Source: Tubulinosema ratisbonensis (Eukaryota > Microsporidia > Tubulinosematidae). From it: a stretch of DNA of 14,918 nt. The translations under genes were made by a program, and so were the position numbers. Positions 1 through 7,616 of the stretch are shown in pieces. Numbering within the stretch: the first letter of the stretch is position 1; each line of letters opens with the position of its first letter. The notes beneath the pieces are model-generated. The model saw nothing but the letters and a program-made list of their open reading frames with translations. It ran no database searches and was not told where the DNA came from. The stretch spans positions 1 through 14,918 of the forward strand of contig RCSS01000727.1 of the NCBI GenBank assembly GCA_004000155.1, read 5' to 3'.

Positions 1-118
1 AAAAATGTTTTTAATTTTTAATGATAAATCAAAAATTAATTAAATAAATCCATTTTAAACATAAATTTGTCTCATTAAGGCAATAAAAAATGAATATAAA
101 CAAAAATTATACCTAAAC

Positions 119-580
119 ATGGAAGAAGAAAAGTTTTCTAAGAAGATTATTATTATAGGATTGTGTATTATGTTTCTTATACTTGGTATTGGGATTACCG
201 CCGGTGTGATAGCTTACCGCAGAAGTAAAAAACCCGAATCAAAAGATATTTCTCCTCAAATCACACCAAAACCATCTCCAAAAAAAGAAGAACCTGAACC
301 CAACCCACTAAAAAATACACCAGTTGAGCCACTAGAAGAAACCTCAATAACAAAAGAAGAATCCCAGGTCANTGACGGAGAAACAATAGCAGAAACAGTA
401 CAAAAATTNGTATCTGAAAACATGAGNTTAGTAAAAGATTTTTACCAGGGCAACTTAACCAATATATTTAAAAATATTAAAGAATTTTTAATTAAGAATG
501 ACGTATCTGAAGAAGATATCAAAGATTTAGATGATTTGGTTGAGGATGATGAAGGTATTAAAGTTTTGACTAATGAGTGA
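119..580 (+). CDS. Small single-pass membrane protein of unknown function
   Basis: I do not recognise this 153-residue protein. It has a short charged N-terminus (MEEEKFSKK), then one strongly hydrophobic segment at about residues 10-33 rich in I, L and G (glycines at 14, 23, 25, 29 and so on), then a basic stop-transfer patch (YRRSKK, 33-38). Residues about 38-75 are rich in Pro, Lys and Glu, like an extended stalk. The C-terminal third (about 100-153) is predicted helical and becomes very acidic (SEEDIKDLDDLVEDDEG). It is probably a signal-anchor protein with most of its length on one side of a membrane; the positive patch after the span suggests the large domain is cytosolic. Three ambiguous bases fall in it (372, 409, 427). 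The start is the first ATG in the frame and is preceded by TATACCTAAAC, a weak CCC-like context. No AATAAA follows the stop closely, unlike most genes here. Function is open. Confidence 0.7.
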   Translation: MEEEKFSKKIIIIGLCIMFLILGIGITAGVIAYRRSKKPESKDISPQITPKPSPKKEEPEPNPLKNTPVEPLEETSITKEESQVXDGETIAETVQKXVSENMXLVKDFYQGNLTNIFKNIKEFLIKNDVSEEDIKDLDDLVEDDEGIKVLTNE

Positions 581-953
581 TTAAATTTTATAATTTTATA
601 AATTTCTATAATTTGTAATCATATTTATATTTTGATTATTTATTTATTTCACAATTTTAATATTTTATATTTTATTTTTTATTATTACGTTATTATATTA
701 TTTTCTAATTTCTAATTTTTAATTTTTAATTTTTAATTTTTAAAATTTTATAATAAAATTAAAATTTATAATAAAATAATATTTATTTAAAAATAATAAT
801 TTTTATTTTATAATTTTATTTTAATATTTAAAATTTTATAATAAAATTAAAATTTATAATAAAATAATATTTATTTAAAAATAATAAAATATTAAAATTT
901 CATAATAAAATTAAAAATAATAAAATAATATTTTTCAAAAATTAAAGGTTAGC
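581..953. repeat. AT-only spacer with a 59-bp perfect direct repeat
   Basis: This spacer is almost pure A+T. It begins with a run of TAATTTT-type units (about 709-741). A 59-bp block at 741-799 then recurs identically at 829-887 (period 88), and a degraded third partial copy follows at about 893-930. The blocks contain internally complementary AAAATTTTATAATAAAATT-type stretches that could pair. No coding potential is seen before base 954. It is most simply a replication-slippage product in low-complexity DNA. Confidence 0.7.
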
Positions 954-1133
954 ATGAAAAATAAGAGAGTAAAATCTGATGAACAAAATTTAGAAGAAAA
1001 AGTGAAGAAAAATGAGAAAGAAATTTCCTCTCAGAATACTAGCAAGGATGATAAATTAAAAGAAGAAAGTCAATTGGTTGAAGAATCAATAAAAATTAAA
1101 ATAAAAATAAAAATAAAAATAAAATTAAAATAA
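954..1133 (+). CDS. Possible small Lys/Glu-rich protein (59 codons), doubtful
   Basis: An open frame of 59 codons starts MKNKRVKSDEQNLEEKV and is followed by mixed, non-simple codons (ISSQNTSKDD) up to about residue 45. It then runs into an ATAAAA microsatellite encoding alternating Ile-Lys before TAA. The first 45 codons are less A+T-rich than the spacer on either side, and the ATG is preceded by the 11-mer TTAAAGGTTAG, which also sits directly before another ATG at 13299. It could be a small real gene, or the 5' remnant of a longer charged coiled-coil protein whose 3' part was lost to microsatellite expansion. No domain is recognisable. Confidence 0.3.
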   Translation: MKNKRVKSDEQNLEEKVKKNEKEISSQNTSKDDKLKEESQLVEESIKIKIKIKIKIKLK

Positions 1134-1145
1134 AAATAAAAATAT
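1092..1145 (+). repeat. (ATAAAA)n microsatellite
   Basis: Imperfect hexanucleotide repeats of AAATAA/ATAAAA form the 3' end of the small frame at 954-1133 and continue past its stop codon. Such tracts are slippage-prone, so the reading frame here may vary between strains. Confidence 0.7.
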
Positions 1146-1219
1146 ATATTTGATCTAAAATTAGTAAATTAAAATGACTTATATAAACAAAAAAATTAAA
1201 ATATTATTTTTAAAAAATC

Positions 1220-1228
1220 AATCCTTCT
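1220..1228 (+). promoter_or_regulatory. CCC-like start-adjacent motif, phosphoesterase gene
   Basis: AATCCTTCT lies directly before the ATG at 1229. The same AATCCYT core precedes the starts at 2989 and 11698. CCC-like motifs immediately upstream of start codons are described for microsporidia as transcription signals; here the match is by eye. Confidence 0.55.
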
Positions 1229-2722
1229 ATGATAAAAGATAACAAAAAGAATTTATTCATTTTTACTTTATTTTGCTACTTTTTAGTTACAAACATAATT
1301 TTTTACACAAATGAAATAATTGAAATACAACCAAACGAAGATAGAATTATAAATGAAGAAGAAACTGACGAATACAAATANTTTATTCACATAACTGACA
1401 CCCATTTTTCTTCTTATAACATGAAGAATTTTGATAAATTTATTGAATATGTGAATAATATAAATCCTTCTTTTTTTATTCACACTGGAGATATCACTGA
1501 TGGACACACCAAAGATGGAAAGTATATTTCTACAAAGGAAGATTTTGAAAAATATTTCGAATGTGTTAAAAAATTAAAATGTAAATCTTATTTTGTAAGG
1601 GGAAATCATGACACTTTTGGACAGGACAGTTCACTTGACAGTTATTTTAAGAAAAATCTAACATTTTATGAAATAATAGATGATTATTTGTTTATTTTTT
1701 TAGATTGTACTCTAAAAAATAAATCAAAAGCATTTTTGAATTTCTTTGGCTATTTTACTGACAATGAATTTTTAAAAACACTTCCTAAACGAAAATTTAA
1801 ACAAATATTTATCTGCACTCATTACAGCACAAACACTCTTTTTAGTAAATTAAAAATAAAGGGTGATTATGTTTTATGTGGCCATTTACACACCACTTTT
1901 GAAAAAATAATTTACAAAAAGCATAAAAATAAAGTAATTGAGTTAATAGGAAAGAATTACAAAGATGGAAGGTTTAGAATTTGTACTTTGAATAATGGNT
2001 TGTTCTCATTTAATGATTTTTATTTTGATAAGAAACCTTTGGTCGTAATTATGAACCCTGGTGATAAAACATTTTCTAATGTTAAAAGTAAGAATGAATA
2101 TCTGAGAATTTTGCAATTTTTTTCTGATGAGTTAGAAATTTACATTGACAGCAAATTTTATGTAAAATTTACACCTGTCAGTAAATTTGTAAAAATAAAA
2201 TTACCAAAAAAGTTTGATGAAATTTTAGTAAAAGGCACAAACAAATTTGGTGAAAATTACCATAAAATTTATGTTAACAAAGAAAGAAGTAATTTTTTTC
2301 TTCAACTTTTACCTGCTGATAATATGCTATTTGTTTTTCTTACCATTCTGATTTTGTTTATGTATTTTGCCAGAAACAAACAAGGTATCTTTCCAAGATT
2401 GATTATTAGGTTATTCTTTCCAAACATTATTACAAAGCTTTACACCGAAAAATATGTTTTTATTTTCAGTTGGGGCACTTCTTTTACTGAAACTTTTGAA
2501 GGACATTTTGTATTTTTATTTTTTACTATAATTTTTGAAATATTGTTTACTTTTTCGTTTACCAATAAAGTGGCAAGAGTCTTTTATTTGATGTTTTACT
2601 TCTTACACTATTTTTATATTTATAAAACTACGGGTATAAACTTAAGGATTGATGATTTATTTTTAATGTTTTATGTTTATAAATATTTTAAGTGTAAAAA
2701 AGTAAAAAAATTTTATAAATAA
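1229..2722 (+). CDS. Membrane-anchored metallophosphoesterase, TMEM62-like
   Basis: A 497-residue calcineurin-type metallophosphoesterase. The metal-binding motifs appear in canonical order: D57-x-H59 (ITDTHF), G87-D88 (HTGDITDG), G125-N126-H127-D128 (VRGNHD), H198 (CTHYS) and G218-H219-x-H221 (CGHLHT), so the dinuclear metal site looks intact. An N-terminal hydrophobic segment (about 8-26) is a signal anchor. After the catalytic domain comes a beta-rich stretch (about 265-355) and then hydrophobic spans at about 365-380, 427-445 and 451-466. This order (anchor, phosphoesterase, Ig-like linker, C-terminal spans) matches the TMEM62 family, whose substrate is unknown; the catalytic domain would face the lumen or exterior. 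It is shorter than animal TMEM62. Codon 51 is TAN, read as Tyr if TAC/TAT; codon 257 is GGN, therefore Gly. AATAAA overlaps the stop codon. Enzyme class is secure; the TMEM62 assignment is moderate. Confidence 0.85.
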   Translation: MIKDNKKNLFIFTLFCYFLVTNIIFYTNEIIEIQPNEDRIINEEETDEYKXFIHITDTHFSSYNMKNFDKFIEYVNNINPSFFIHTGDITDGHTKDGKYISTKEDFEKYFECVKKLKCKSYFVRGNHDTFGQDSSLDSYFKKNLTFYEIIDDYLFIFLDCTLKNKSKAFLNFFGYFTDNEFLKTLPKRKFKQIFICTHYSTNTLFSKLKIKGDYVLCGHLHTTFEKIIYKKHKNKVIELIGKNYKDGRFRICTLNNXLFSFNDFYFDKKPLVVIMNPGDKTFSNVKSKNEYLRILQFFSDELEIYIDSKFYVKFTPVSKFVKIKLPKKFDEILVKGTNKFGENYHKIYVNKERSNFFLQLLPADNMLFVFLTILILFMYFARNKQGIFPRLIIRLFFPNIITKLYTEKYVFIFSWGTSFTETFEGHFVFLFFTIIFEILFTFSFTNKVARVFYLMFYFLHYFYIYKTTGINLRIDDLFLMFYVYKYFKCKKVKKFYK

Positions 2723-2723
2723 A
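2718..2723 (+). terminator. Putative polyadenylation signal AATAAA
   Basis: AATAAA overlaps the TAA stop of the phosphoesterase gene. This fits the very short 3' ends of microsporidian transcripts, but in DNA this A+T-rich the hexamer is common by chance. Confidence 0.35.
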
Positions 2724-2980
2724 ACTATTTTTTGTAGAAGTATTTTTTTATTTTATTTTGTATTAATAAAATTAAATAATATTTAGAAAAAATAAATGCT
2801 GTTTTATGATTTTTTATAAAAATATTACAATTACAAATATAATTTATATTTTATATAATTCAAATAAATATTTTTTTTTATTATAAACAATTGTTTATAA
2901 AAATATATAATTTTTTAAAAAATTTAAATAGGAAAAATTATTTATTTTTATATTTTATAAGTTTTTTTAATTTAATTTAT

Positions 2981-2988
2981 AATCCCTC
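2981..2988 (+). promoter_or_regulatory. CCC-like start-adjacent motif, BRE1 gene
   Basis: AATCCCTC abuts the ATG at 2989, in a 266-base spacer that is otherwise nearly pure A+T. It shares the AATCCYT core with the starts at 1229 and 11698, and it supports this ATG as the true start. Confidence 0.6.
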
Positions 2989-4491
2989 ATGACAGAAAAA
3001 TCAAAAACAACTAAACTTAAAGAAGAAGAAATTTTACAAATAAAAAAAGAATTACATTCACTTTACAAAACTTACAATCTGTTTAGCAAACAAAAATCAT
3101 TTATTTATGCTGAATTATGCTTTAACAAAAAACAAGCAGATTCTTTAAAGCAAAGACTTAATGAAATTTTAAACCAAGATTCAAAAGAAACCAACATTTT
3201 AGAGAAGCTTAACAAAGAAATCATAGAAAAAGACAACAAAATTTGTGAATTAGAAAGTAAAATACAATCACTCTCACTCATCCAAGAAAAATCTTTTACA
3301 ACGGAGCACAGTTTAAAACTGAAAGAAACTTTTGACATTTTAGTAAAAGAATCTAAAAATGAAGAAATTAACAAAGAATTTTTAAATTTACAAAACAAAA
3401 TTTCTTTTTTAAAATGTGAATATGAAAAAGAAATAGAAAATTTAAAAAATGAAATTTTAGAACTAAAAAATAAAAATTATTTTTTAGAAAATAAAATTTT
3501 AAAAATTGAGAAAGAAAAAGAAAATTTAGAAAATGAGATTGTAAAGGAAAGAGAATTACATTTAAAGTGTTCACAATTGCAAAGTGACTNATTTTTAGAA
3601 ATGAAGGTAAAGTTAGAAGATAATTTAGAAGAGAAAATTAAAGAAATTACTAAAATAAAACCTGAATATGAAAATTTTAAGAGAAGAAATGAAAATTTAC
3701 AAAATAAAATTCGTGAAATAAATTCGTTAATGCATGAAAGTAAAAAAAATTGGCAAAATTACAAAAAATTAGAATATGACAGTAAAAATTTAACAGACAC
3801 AACTTTAATAGAAGAATTGGGGAATATTTCCTTGGCTTATGATGAAATAAATAAATCATACACCACTCTTTTATCAAAGGTTGAAGAATATTTTAAGAAA
3901 GTGGAAGAAAGTGAGAGATCTCTTTTAGAAGTAACTAAGCATTATGAAGAAAAATTAGAGTATTTAAAATCATTTACGAAAGACAAAAATGATAATTTTA
4001 TAATTTACATGGATAAACTTTTAGAAATGCATGAATTAAAACAAAAAATAAATAATTTAGAAAATAATTACAAAGATTACAGAAAAAAAATTGACTTTGT
4101 AGTTTTAGAAAATGAATTAGAAAAAGAAAAAAATATAAATTTAATTACAAAATTAAATGAATTTAAAAGAAAAGTTGAAGAAAAAAACAGTGAAATAAAT
4201 TATGAAAAAGAAAAATTATTTGAGTTAGAAAATGAGAATAAAACTTTGAAAAAAATAGTAGACTCAATTATAAAAAATGGCTCAGCAGACGTATTTGATG
4301 AATTAGAGAAGTATAAGAAGGTACTTAAGTGTATGACATGTGATGTGAATTATAAGGATACTGTTATTAAGAAGTGTATGCATGTGTTTTGTCATGATTG
4401 TATAGAAAAAAGGTTAAAGAGTAGGCTTAGAAAGTGTCCTACTTGTGGAGGAGAATTTCATTTTAATGATGTACAAAAAATATATTTATAA
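2989..4491 (+). CDS. BRE1: Bre1-type RING E3 ubiquitin ligase (histone H2B)
   Basis: A 500-residue protein built as a long coiled coil (about residues 1-440, dense in Lys, Glu, Leu and Asn heptads) ending in a C-terminal RING finger. The eight zinc ligands are complete and in C3HC4 order: C448, C451, C463, H465, C468, C471, C483, C486. The surrounding residues (KDTVIKKCMHVFCHDCIE, RKCPTC, and the terminal NDVQKIYL) match the Bre1/RNF20/RNF40 signature, where the RING sits at the extreme C-terminus. In yeast and animals this enzyme works with the E2 Rad6 to monoubiquitinate histone H2B during transcription, which promotes H3K4 and H3K79 methylation; the coiled coil mediates dimerisation and Rad6 and chromatin contacts. 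At 500 residues it is clearly shorter than yeast Bre1 (about 700), as expected in a reduced genome. An ambiguous codon (TNA, base 3590) lies in the coiled coil. The start is supported by the adjacent CCC-like motif. Confidence 0.88.
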   Translation: MTEKSKTTKLKEEEILQIKKELHSLYKTYNLFSKQKSFIYAELCFNKKQADSLKQRLNEILNQDSKETNILEKLNKEIIEKDNKICELESKIQSLSLIQEKSFTTEHSLKLKETFDILVKESKNEEINKEFLNLQNKISFLKCEYEKEIENLKNEILELKNKNYFLENKILKIEKEKENLENEIVKERELHLKCSQLQSDXFLEMKVKLEDNLEEKIKEITKIKPEYENFKRRNENLQNKIREINSLMHESKKNWQNYKKLEYDSKNLTDTTLIEELGNISLAYDEINKSYTTLLSKVEEYFKKVEESERSLLEVTKHYEEKLEYLKSFTKDKNDNFIIYMDKLLEMHELKQKINNLENNYKDYRKKIDFVVLENELEKEKNINLITKLNEFKRKVEEKNSEINYEKEKLFELENENKTLKKIVDSIIKNGSADVFDELEKYKKVLKCMTCDVNYKDTVIKKCMHVFCHDCIEKRLKSRLRKCPTCGGEFHFNDVQKIYL

Positions 4492-4505
4492 AAATATTAT
4501 TTTAA

Positions 4506-4511
4506 AATAAA
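4506..4511 (+). terminator. Putative polyadenylation signal AATAAA
   Basis: AATAAA lies 14 bases after the BRE1 stop codon, in line with the positions seen for neighbouring genes. Base composition makes it weak evidence alone. Confidence 0.35.
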
Positions 4512-4580
4512 TTATTTATTTTTAATTAAATATTTCTTTGTTTTTACTAAAATAAATTGTTTGTTTTAACTAAAATTTGA

Positions 4581-4700
4581 ATTTTTTATAGGTTTAGTTT
4601 GCATAAATTGAATAAAATTAAAATAAAGTCATATTTATTAAATAAAAAAAATGTTTTTTAAAAATTAATTTAATTTATGCAAAGCAAACTTATAAAAAAT
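4581..4700. repeat. 120-bp imperfect inverted repeat
   Basis: The left arm at 4581-4618 (containing GTTTGCATAAATT) is complementary to the right arm at 4665-4700 (containing AATTTATGCAAAGCAAAC), with short mismatches and a loop of about 46 bases. The GTTTGCATAAATT core is not simple sequence, so the pairing is unlikely to be a mere A+T effect. It could be a small non-autonomous foldback element or a transcribed hairpin downstream of BRE1. Confidence 0.55.
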
Positions 4701-5295
4701 ACAACTTTTAATTAAAATTATCAAAAATCATAAAAGAATTAATAATTTCGTTTTCTTTATTGTGCCATCAGGTATTTTATAATTGAAAAATTTACATTCT
4801 TCTTTTAAATAAATGAATATATTAAACAAAAAATAAAATATTTTCTTTAATTTTCTTAAAAATAAAAATCAGTTTTTAAACACAAATCTGTTGATAAATA
4901 AATCAAATGATATTCAATCAGTTTAAACAAACTAGTTTAATTTATTAATTGAACGCATTGAATTTAATTTTAAAGTAACTTTAAGAAAGATTATAACTTA
5001 GAAGAAAGAATGCATTCTGTAAGTGTTAAATAAATTAAGAACGTAAATGTTTTAAGCTGAAAGTTGTATAAAATATGAACTTTATTGACATAAATCGAAT
5101 GTTATTTTTTTCTGTTCNAATTTTTAATTATTAAATTATTTAATTATTTAATTATTTATTATTTACATAATATTTATTTAATATTTAAAATAGACAGAAT
5201 AATTAAGAAATATTATTTTTATTATTAATTTAATTGGTAAAAAAATAATTTAATTATTAAAAAAATAATTTAAATTGTAAAAAATTTTTTTTTGC

Positions 5296-6291
5296 ATGAA
5301 AGAAATTCCAAATAATGTTGAATCACTGGCATCAAAAAAGAAAGATGACTTAGAATTTGCTACAAAAGTACAAGGTTTAGATTTAGAAGAAGAAATTACA
5401 CTTGAAAAATTCATTAACTCATTCAAAACAACTGGTTTTCAGTCTACCAATATTCATTTGGCAATAGAAGAAGTGAATAGAATGAAAAAAACAAAAATAT
5501 TTTTTGGGTGCACAAGTAATATGATTTCTAGTGGAATAAGAGAAATTATTTGTCATTTGGCAAAATATAAACATTTTGATGTATTTGTTACAACAGGAGG
5601 AGGAATAGAAGAAGATTTAATGAAAACTTTGTATGACCATAAATTAGCTTCTTTTGATTTAAAAGGAAAAGAATTGAGAGAGAATGGGTTTAACAGGGTA
5701 GGAAATTTAGTTATTTCTAATGAAAGTTACTTTTTATTTGAGAAATGGTTCAATTCTTTTCTTGATGAATTATTACAAGATTATTCAGAAGAGAATCCTT
5801 TGATTATCACACCTTCTATTTTTATAAAGAAAATGGGAGAAAAAATTAACAATGAAAAGAGTGTTTTGTATTGGACAGCTAAAAATAATATTTCAGTTTA
5901 CTCTCCTGCCTTGATTGATGGTTCTATTGGTGATATGCTTACCTTTTACAATAAAAGAAGTGCTTTAAAATTAGACATAGTAGAAGATATTTACAGAATG
6001 AACAAAGAAACAATGTTTGAGAAAAATACCAGTGCTATTATTTTAGGAGGAGGATTGATTAAACATCACATTTTAAATGCTAATTTGTTTAAAGATGGTT
6101 TAAATCATTGTGTATTGATTAATACAGCAAATGATTTTGATGGGAGTGATGCAGGTGCTAATGTAGAAGAGGCTATCAGTTGGGGTAAGATAGCACCAGT
6201 AAACAGTGCAGTAAAAGTATTTGGNGATGCTTCAGTAATTTTTCCTTTGATTGTTTTGGGAAGTTATTTAAAGAATAGAACAAGAGATTAA
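5296..6291 (+). CDS. DYS1: Deoxyhypusine synthase
   Basis: A 331-residue protein matching deoxyhypusine synthase along its whole length. This cytosolic NAD-dependent enzyme transfers the aminobutyl group of spermidine to one lysine of eIF5A, the first step of hypusine formation. Recognisable blocks are: KVQGLDL near the N-terminus (24-30); the nucleotide-binding FFGCTSNMISSGIREII (69-85) and VTTGGGIEEDL (98-108); the NRVGNL block (133-138); SPALIDGSIGDML (203-215); the glycine-rich LGGGLIKHHILNANL (250-264); and INTANDFDGSDAGA followed by EEAISWGKI (275-299). K298 in SWGK corresponds to the lysine that forms the covalent intermediate. The final DASVIFPL block is also present. X310 is encoded by GGN and is therefore Gly. 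It is shorter than human DHS (369) mainly at the termini. It is a complete, probably functional gene and implies that eIF5A hypusination is retained. Confidence 0.95.
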   Translation: MKEIPNNVESLASKKKDDLEFATKVQGLDLEEEITLEKFINSFKTTGFQSTNIHLAIEEVNRMKKTKIFFGCTSNMISSGIREIICHLAKYKHFDVFVTTGGGIEEDLMKTLYDHKLASFDLKGKELRENGFNRVGNLVISNESYFLFEKWFNSFLDELLQDYSEENPLIITPSIFIKKMGEKINNEKSVLYWTAKNNISVYSPALIDGSIGDMLTFYNKRSALKLDIVEDIYRMNKETMFEKNTSAIILGGGLIKHHILNANLFKDGLNHCVLINTANDFDGSDAGANVEEAISWGKIAPVNSAVKVFXDASVIFPLIVLGSYLKNRTRD

Positions 6292-6293
6292 TC

Positions 6294-6299
6294 AATAAA
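6294..6299 (+). terminator. Putative polyadenylation signal AATAAA
   Basis: AATAAA begins three bases after the DHS stop codon. Confidence 0.35.
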
Positions 6300-6586
6300 A
6301 GATATTTTTATTTAATTTTAATTATTTTTTTTAAGTATTTTTATTTAATTTTGTATAATATTTTTTGTGTATTTTTATTTACTATAAATATTTTTAATAC
6401 GTTTATTTAATTTTTAATATATTTTTTAATATTTTTATTTTTATTATTTTTTTTAATATTTTTATTTTAATTATATTTTGAATATTTTTAATTTATTTTA
6501 TTTAATTTAATTTTAATTATATTTTATTTACCTTTTTTTAAATGTTTTTTTAAAATGTTTTATAAAATATTTTTTTAACCTAATAA

Positions 6587-6592
6587 TTTATT
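6587..6592 (-). terminator. Putative polyadenylation signal AATAAA (- strand)
   Basis: On the - strand, AATAAA lies a few bases after the stop codon of the seven-span membrane protein gene. Confidence 0.35.
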
Positions 6593-6596
6593 CTAT

Positions 6597-7616
6597 TTAG
6601 CTGTTCTGCTGTAAAACTTTTTCACTTGGTCCAATAACATCTACCAATTCATAAGACTCTATTTCCATTCTTTTACTNTCAGATTTATAATCTTCATTCT
6701 CATAAGGTATAATATCAACCTTACATGATTTATTTTTCTCGAAAAAATCTTCTTTAAACTGAGGGCATAACAAGGTAAGTAACACAATGTTACAAAGTAA
6801 TTGAGAAAGAAATCCTAATTTCTCTACAATGTAAGCTATCAGTTCACTAAACACTAATGGTATTGATAATGTATGAAGTATATGGTTAAAGAATGAATCT
6901 AATATCAGAACTAAGATAAGTATATTTATACCGCAGTAATTTCCTTTGATACCATCATTCTCATTGTGTAATATGCTTTGATATTTTGTTTTTAAGATGA
7001 CTAAAAACAAAGCACATAACATAATCTCACACCCAAAAATTACACTCCTAAGAAATAAAATTGTGTCATTGTCAAACAAATGTTGGTACATTCTTAAAAA
7101 TACAAAGAAAGGTACTCTAAAAATGGCATAATACTTGGTAAATGAGATAATAGAAGCTTCTGATAATTTGGTAAGCAATTCTTGTTTGGTATTCTTGTCA
7201 ATTGGTGACTTTGACTTAGTAAATGGTACCCATGAAGAGGTAAGTAAATAAATTGTGCTTATTTTTAATATCTGACCAACAAATAATAATAAGTTATAAA
7301 GTTCTACTAAGTTTATCTCTTTACTAGAAAAAATAAACATTCCTTCCAAATAACCTAATTTCTCAACTGTGTTCTTGTTAATTTCCATTTGTGTGCTTAA
7401 AAAAACTATCAACCAGTCACAGAAAAAAAGAGAGAATGCAGAAATGAAGTAAAGCAGGTTAGCTAAAATTCTTAACCCTTTCCTAGGTGCATTCTTTATT
7501 GATGCTACTTTGGTAACCCACCAAAGAGAGAATATTAGGTACAAAGTGGTTATTAAAGAGGAGTTTATGTAATCAAATAACATNTCCTGTCTTGTGGTTC
7601 TAAGCTCTTTTTCCAT
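6597..7616 (-). CDS. Orphan seven-span membrane protein
   Basis: I do not recognise this 339-residue protein. It has seven hydrophobic segments, at about 19-39, 49-73, 105-129, 156-176, 187-208, 227-250 and 262-285. A hydrophilic 54-residue C-terminal tail follows, rich in Glu, Lys and Ser. Loops contain basic runs (KNAPRKGLR after span 1; a Lys-rich stretch at 134-150). The pattern resembles a seven-transmembrane receptor or a small transporter, but I see no GPCR hallmark (DRY, NPxxY); the end of span 7, LTLLCPQFKEDFF, is only superficially similar. Codon use is less A+T-biased than in the spacers, and the frame is intact. Codons 11 and 313 are GAN (Asp or Glu). The start is the first ATG of the frame; upstream on the - strand is an A-rich leader (AAACATAAACAAACA) with no CCC-like motif. 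The gene is convergent with DHS. Confidence 0.75.
   Translation of the reverse strand: MEKELRTTRQXMLFDYINSSLITTLYLIFSLWWVTKVASIKNAPRKGLRILANLLYFISAFSLFFCDWLIVFLSTQMEINKNTVEKLGYLEGMFIFSSKEINLVELYNLLLFVGQILKISTIYLLTSSWVPFTKSKSPIDKNTKQELLTKLSEASIISFTKYYAIFRVPFFVFLRMYQHLFDNDTILFLRSVIFGCEIMLCALFLVILKTKYQSILHNENDGIKGNYCGINILILVLILDSFFNHILHTLSIPLVFSELIAYIVEKLGFLSQLLCNIVLLTLLCPQFKEDFFEKNKSCKVDIIPYENEDYKSXSKRMEIESYELVDVIGPSEKVLQQNS

Larger units (their letters stand above)
4492..5295. other. AT-rich intergenic region without a gene
   Basis: No open frame of note lies on either strand. It holds an AATAAA just after the BRE1 stop (4506-4511), a long imperfect inverted repeat (4581-4700), scattered less AT-biased sequence at about 4740-5110, and an ATTTAATT-type simple repeat around 5120-5165. 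The DHS promoter must lie in the last part, but I see no CCC-like motif there. One ambiguous base is at 5118. Confidence 0.7.
6292..6596. other. T-rich convergent intergenic spacer
   Basis: This spacer lies between the 3' ends of two convergent genes (DHS on +, the seven-span protein on -). The + strand is strongly T-rich, made of degenerate repeats of TTTTTAATATTTTTATTT. It contains an AATAAA for each gene very close to its stop (+ strand 6294-6299; - strand 6587-6592). No coding sequence is seen. Confidence 0.75.

Noticed and set aside
119..580. Polar tube protein identity for the first gene
   Set aside because: It has Pro/Lys-rich sequence but no cleavable signal peptide and no cysteine pattern or repeats typical of polar tube proteins; left as unknown.
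741..887. CRISPR-like direct repeats
   Set aside because: There are only two to three units, the spacer is itself simple A/T sequence, no cas genes are present, and the organism is eukaryotic.
1283..1507. 74-codon frame on the - strand
   Set aside because: It is antisense to the catalytic core of the phosphoesterase, whose motifs are unmistakable; a shadow frame.
3105..3877. Three - strand frames of 66-97 codons
   Set aside because: They are antisense shadows of the Bre1 coiled coil; its A-rich codons rarely create stops on the other strand.
5099..5170. Replication origin or centromere-like AT block
   Set aside because: It is simple TTAATTATTTAATT repeat, no richer than other spacers in the window; nothing specific supports such a role.
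6597..7616. G-protein-coupled receptor assignment
   Set aside because: Seven spans alone are not enough; the DRY and NPxxY motifs are absent and microsporidia are not known to keep classical GPCRs.
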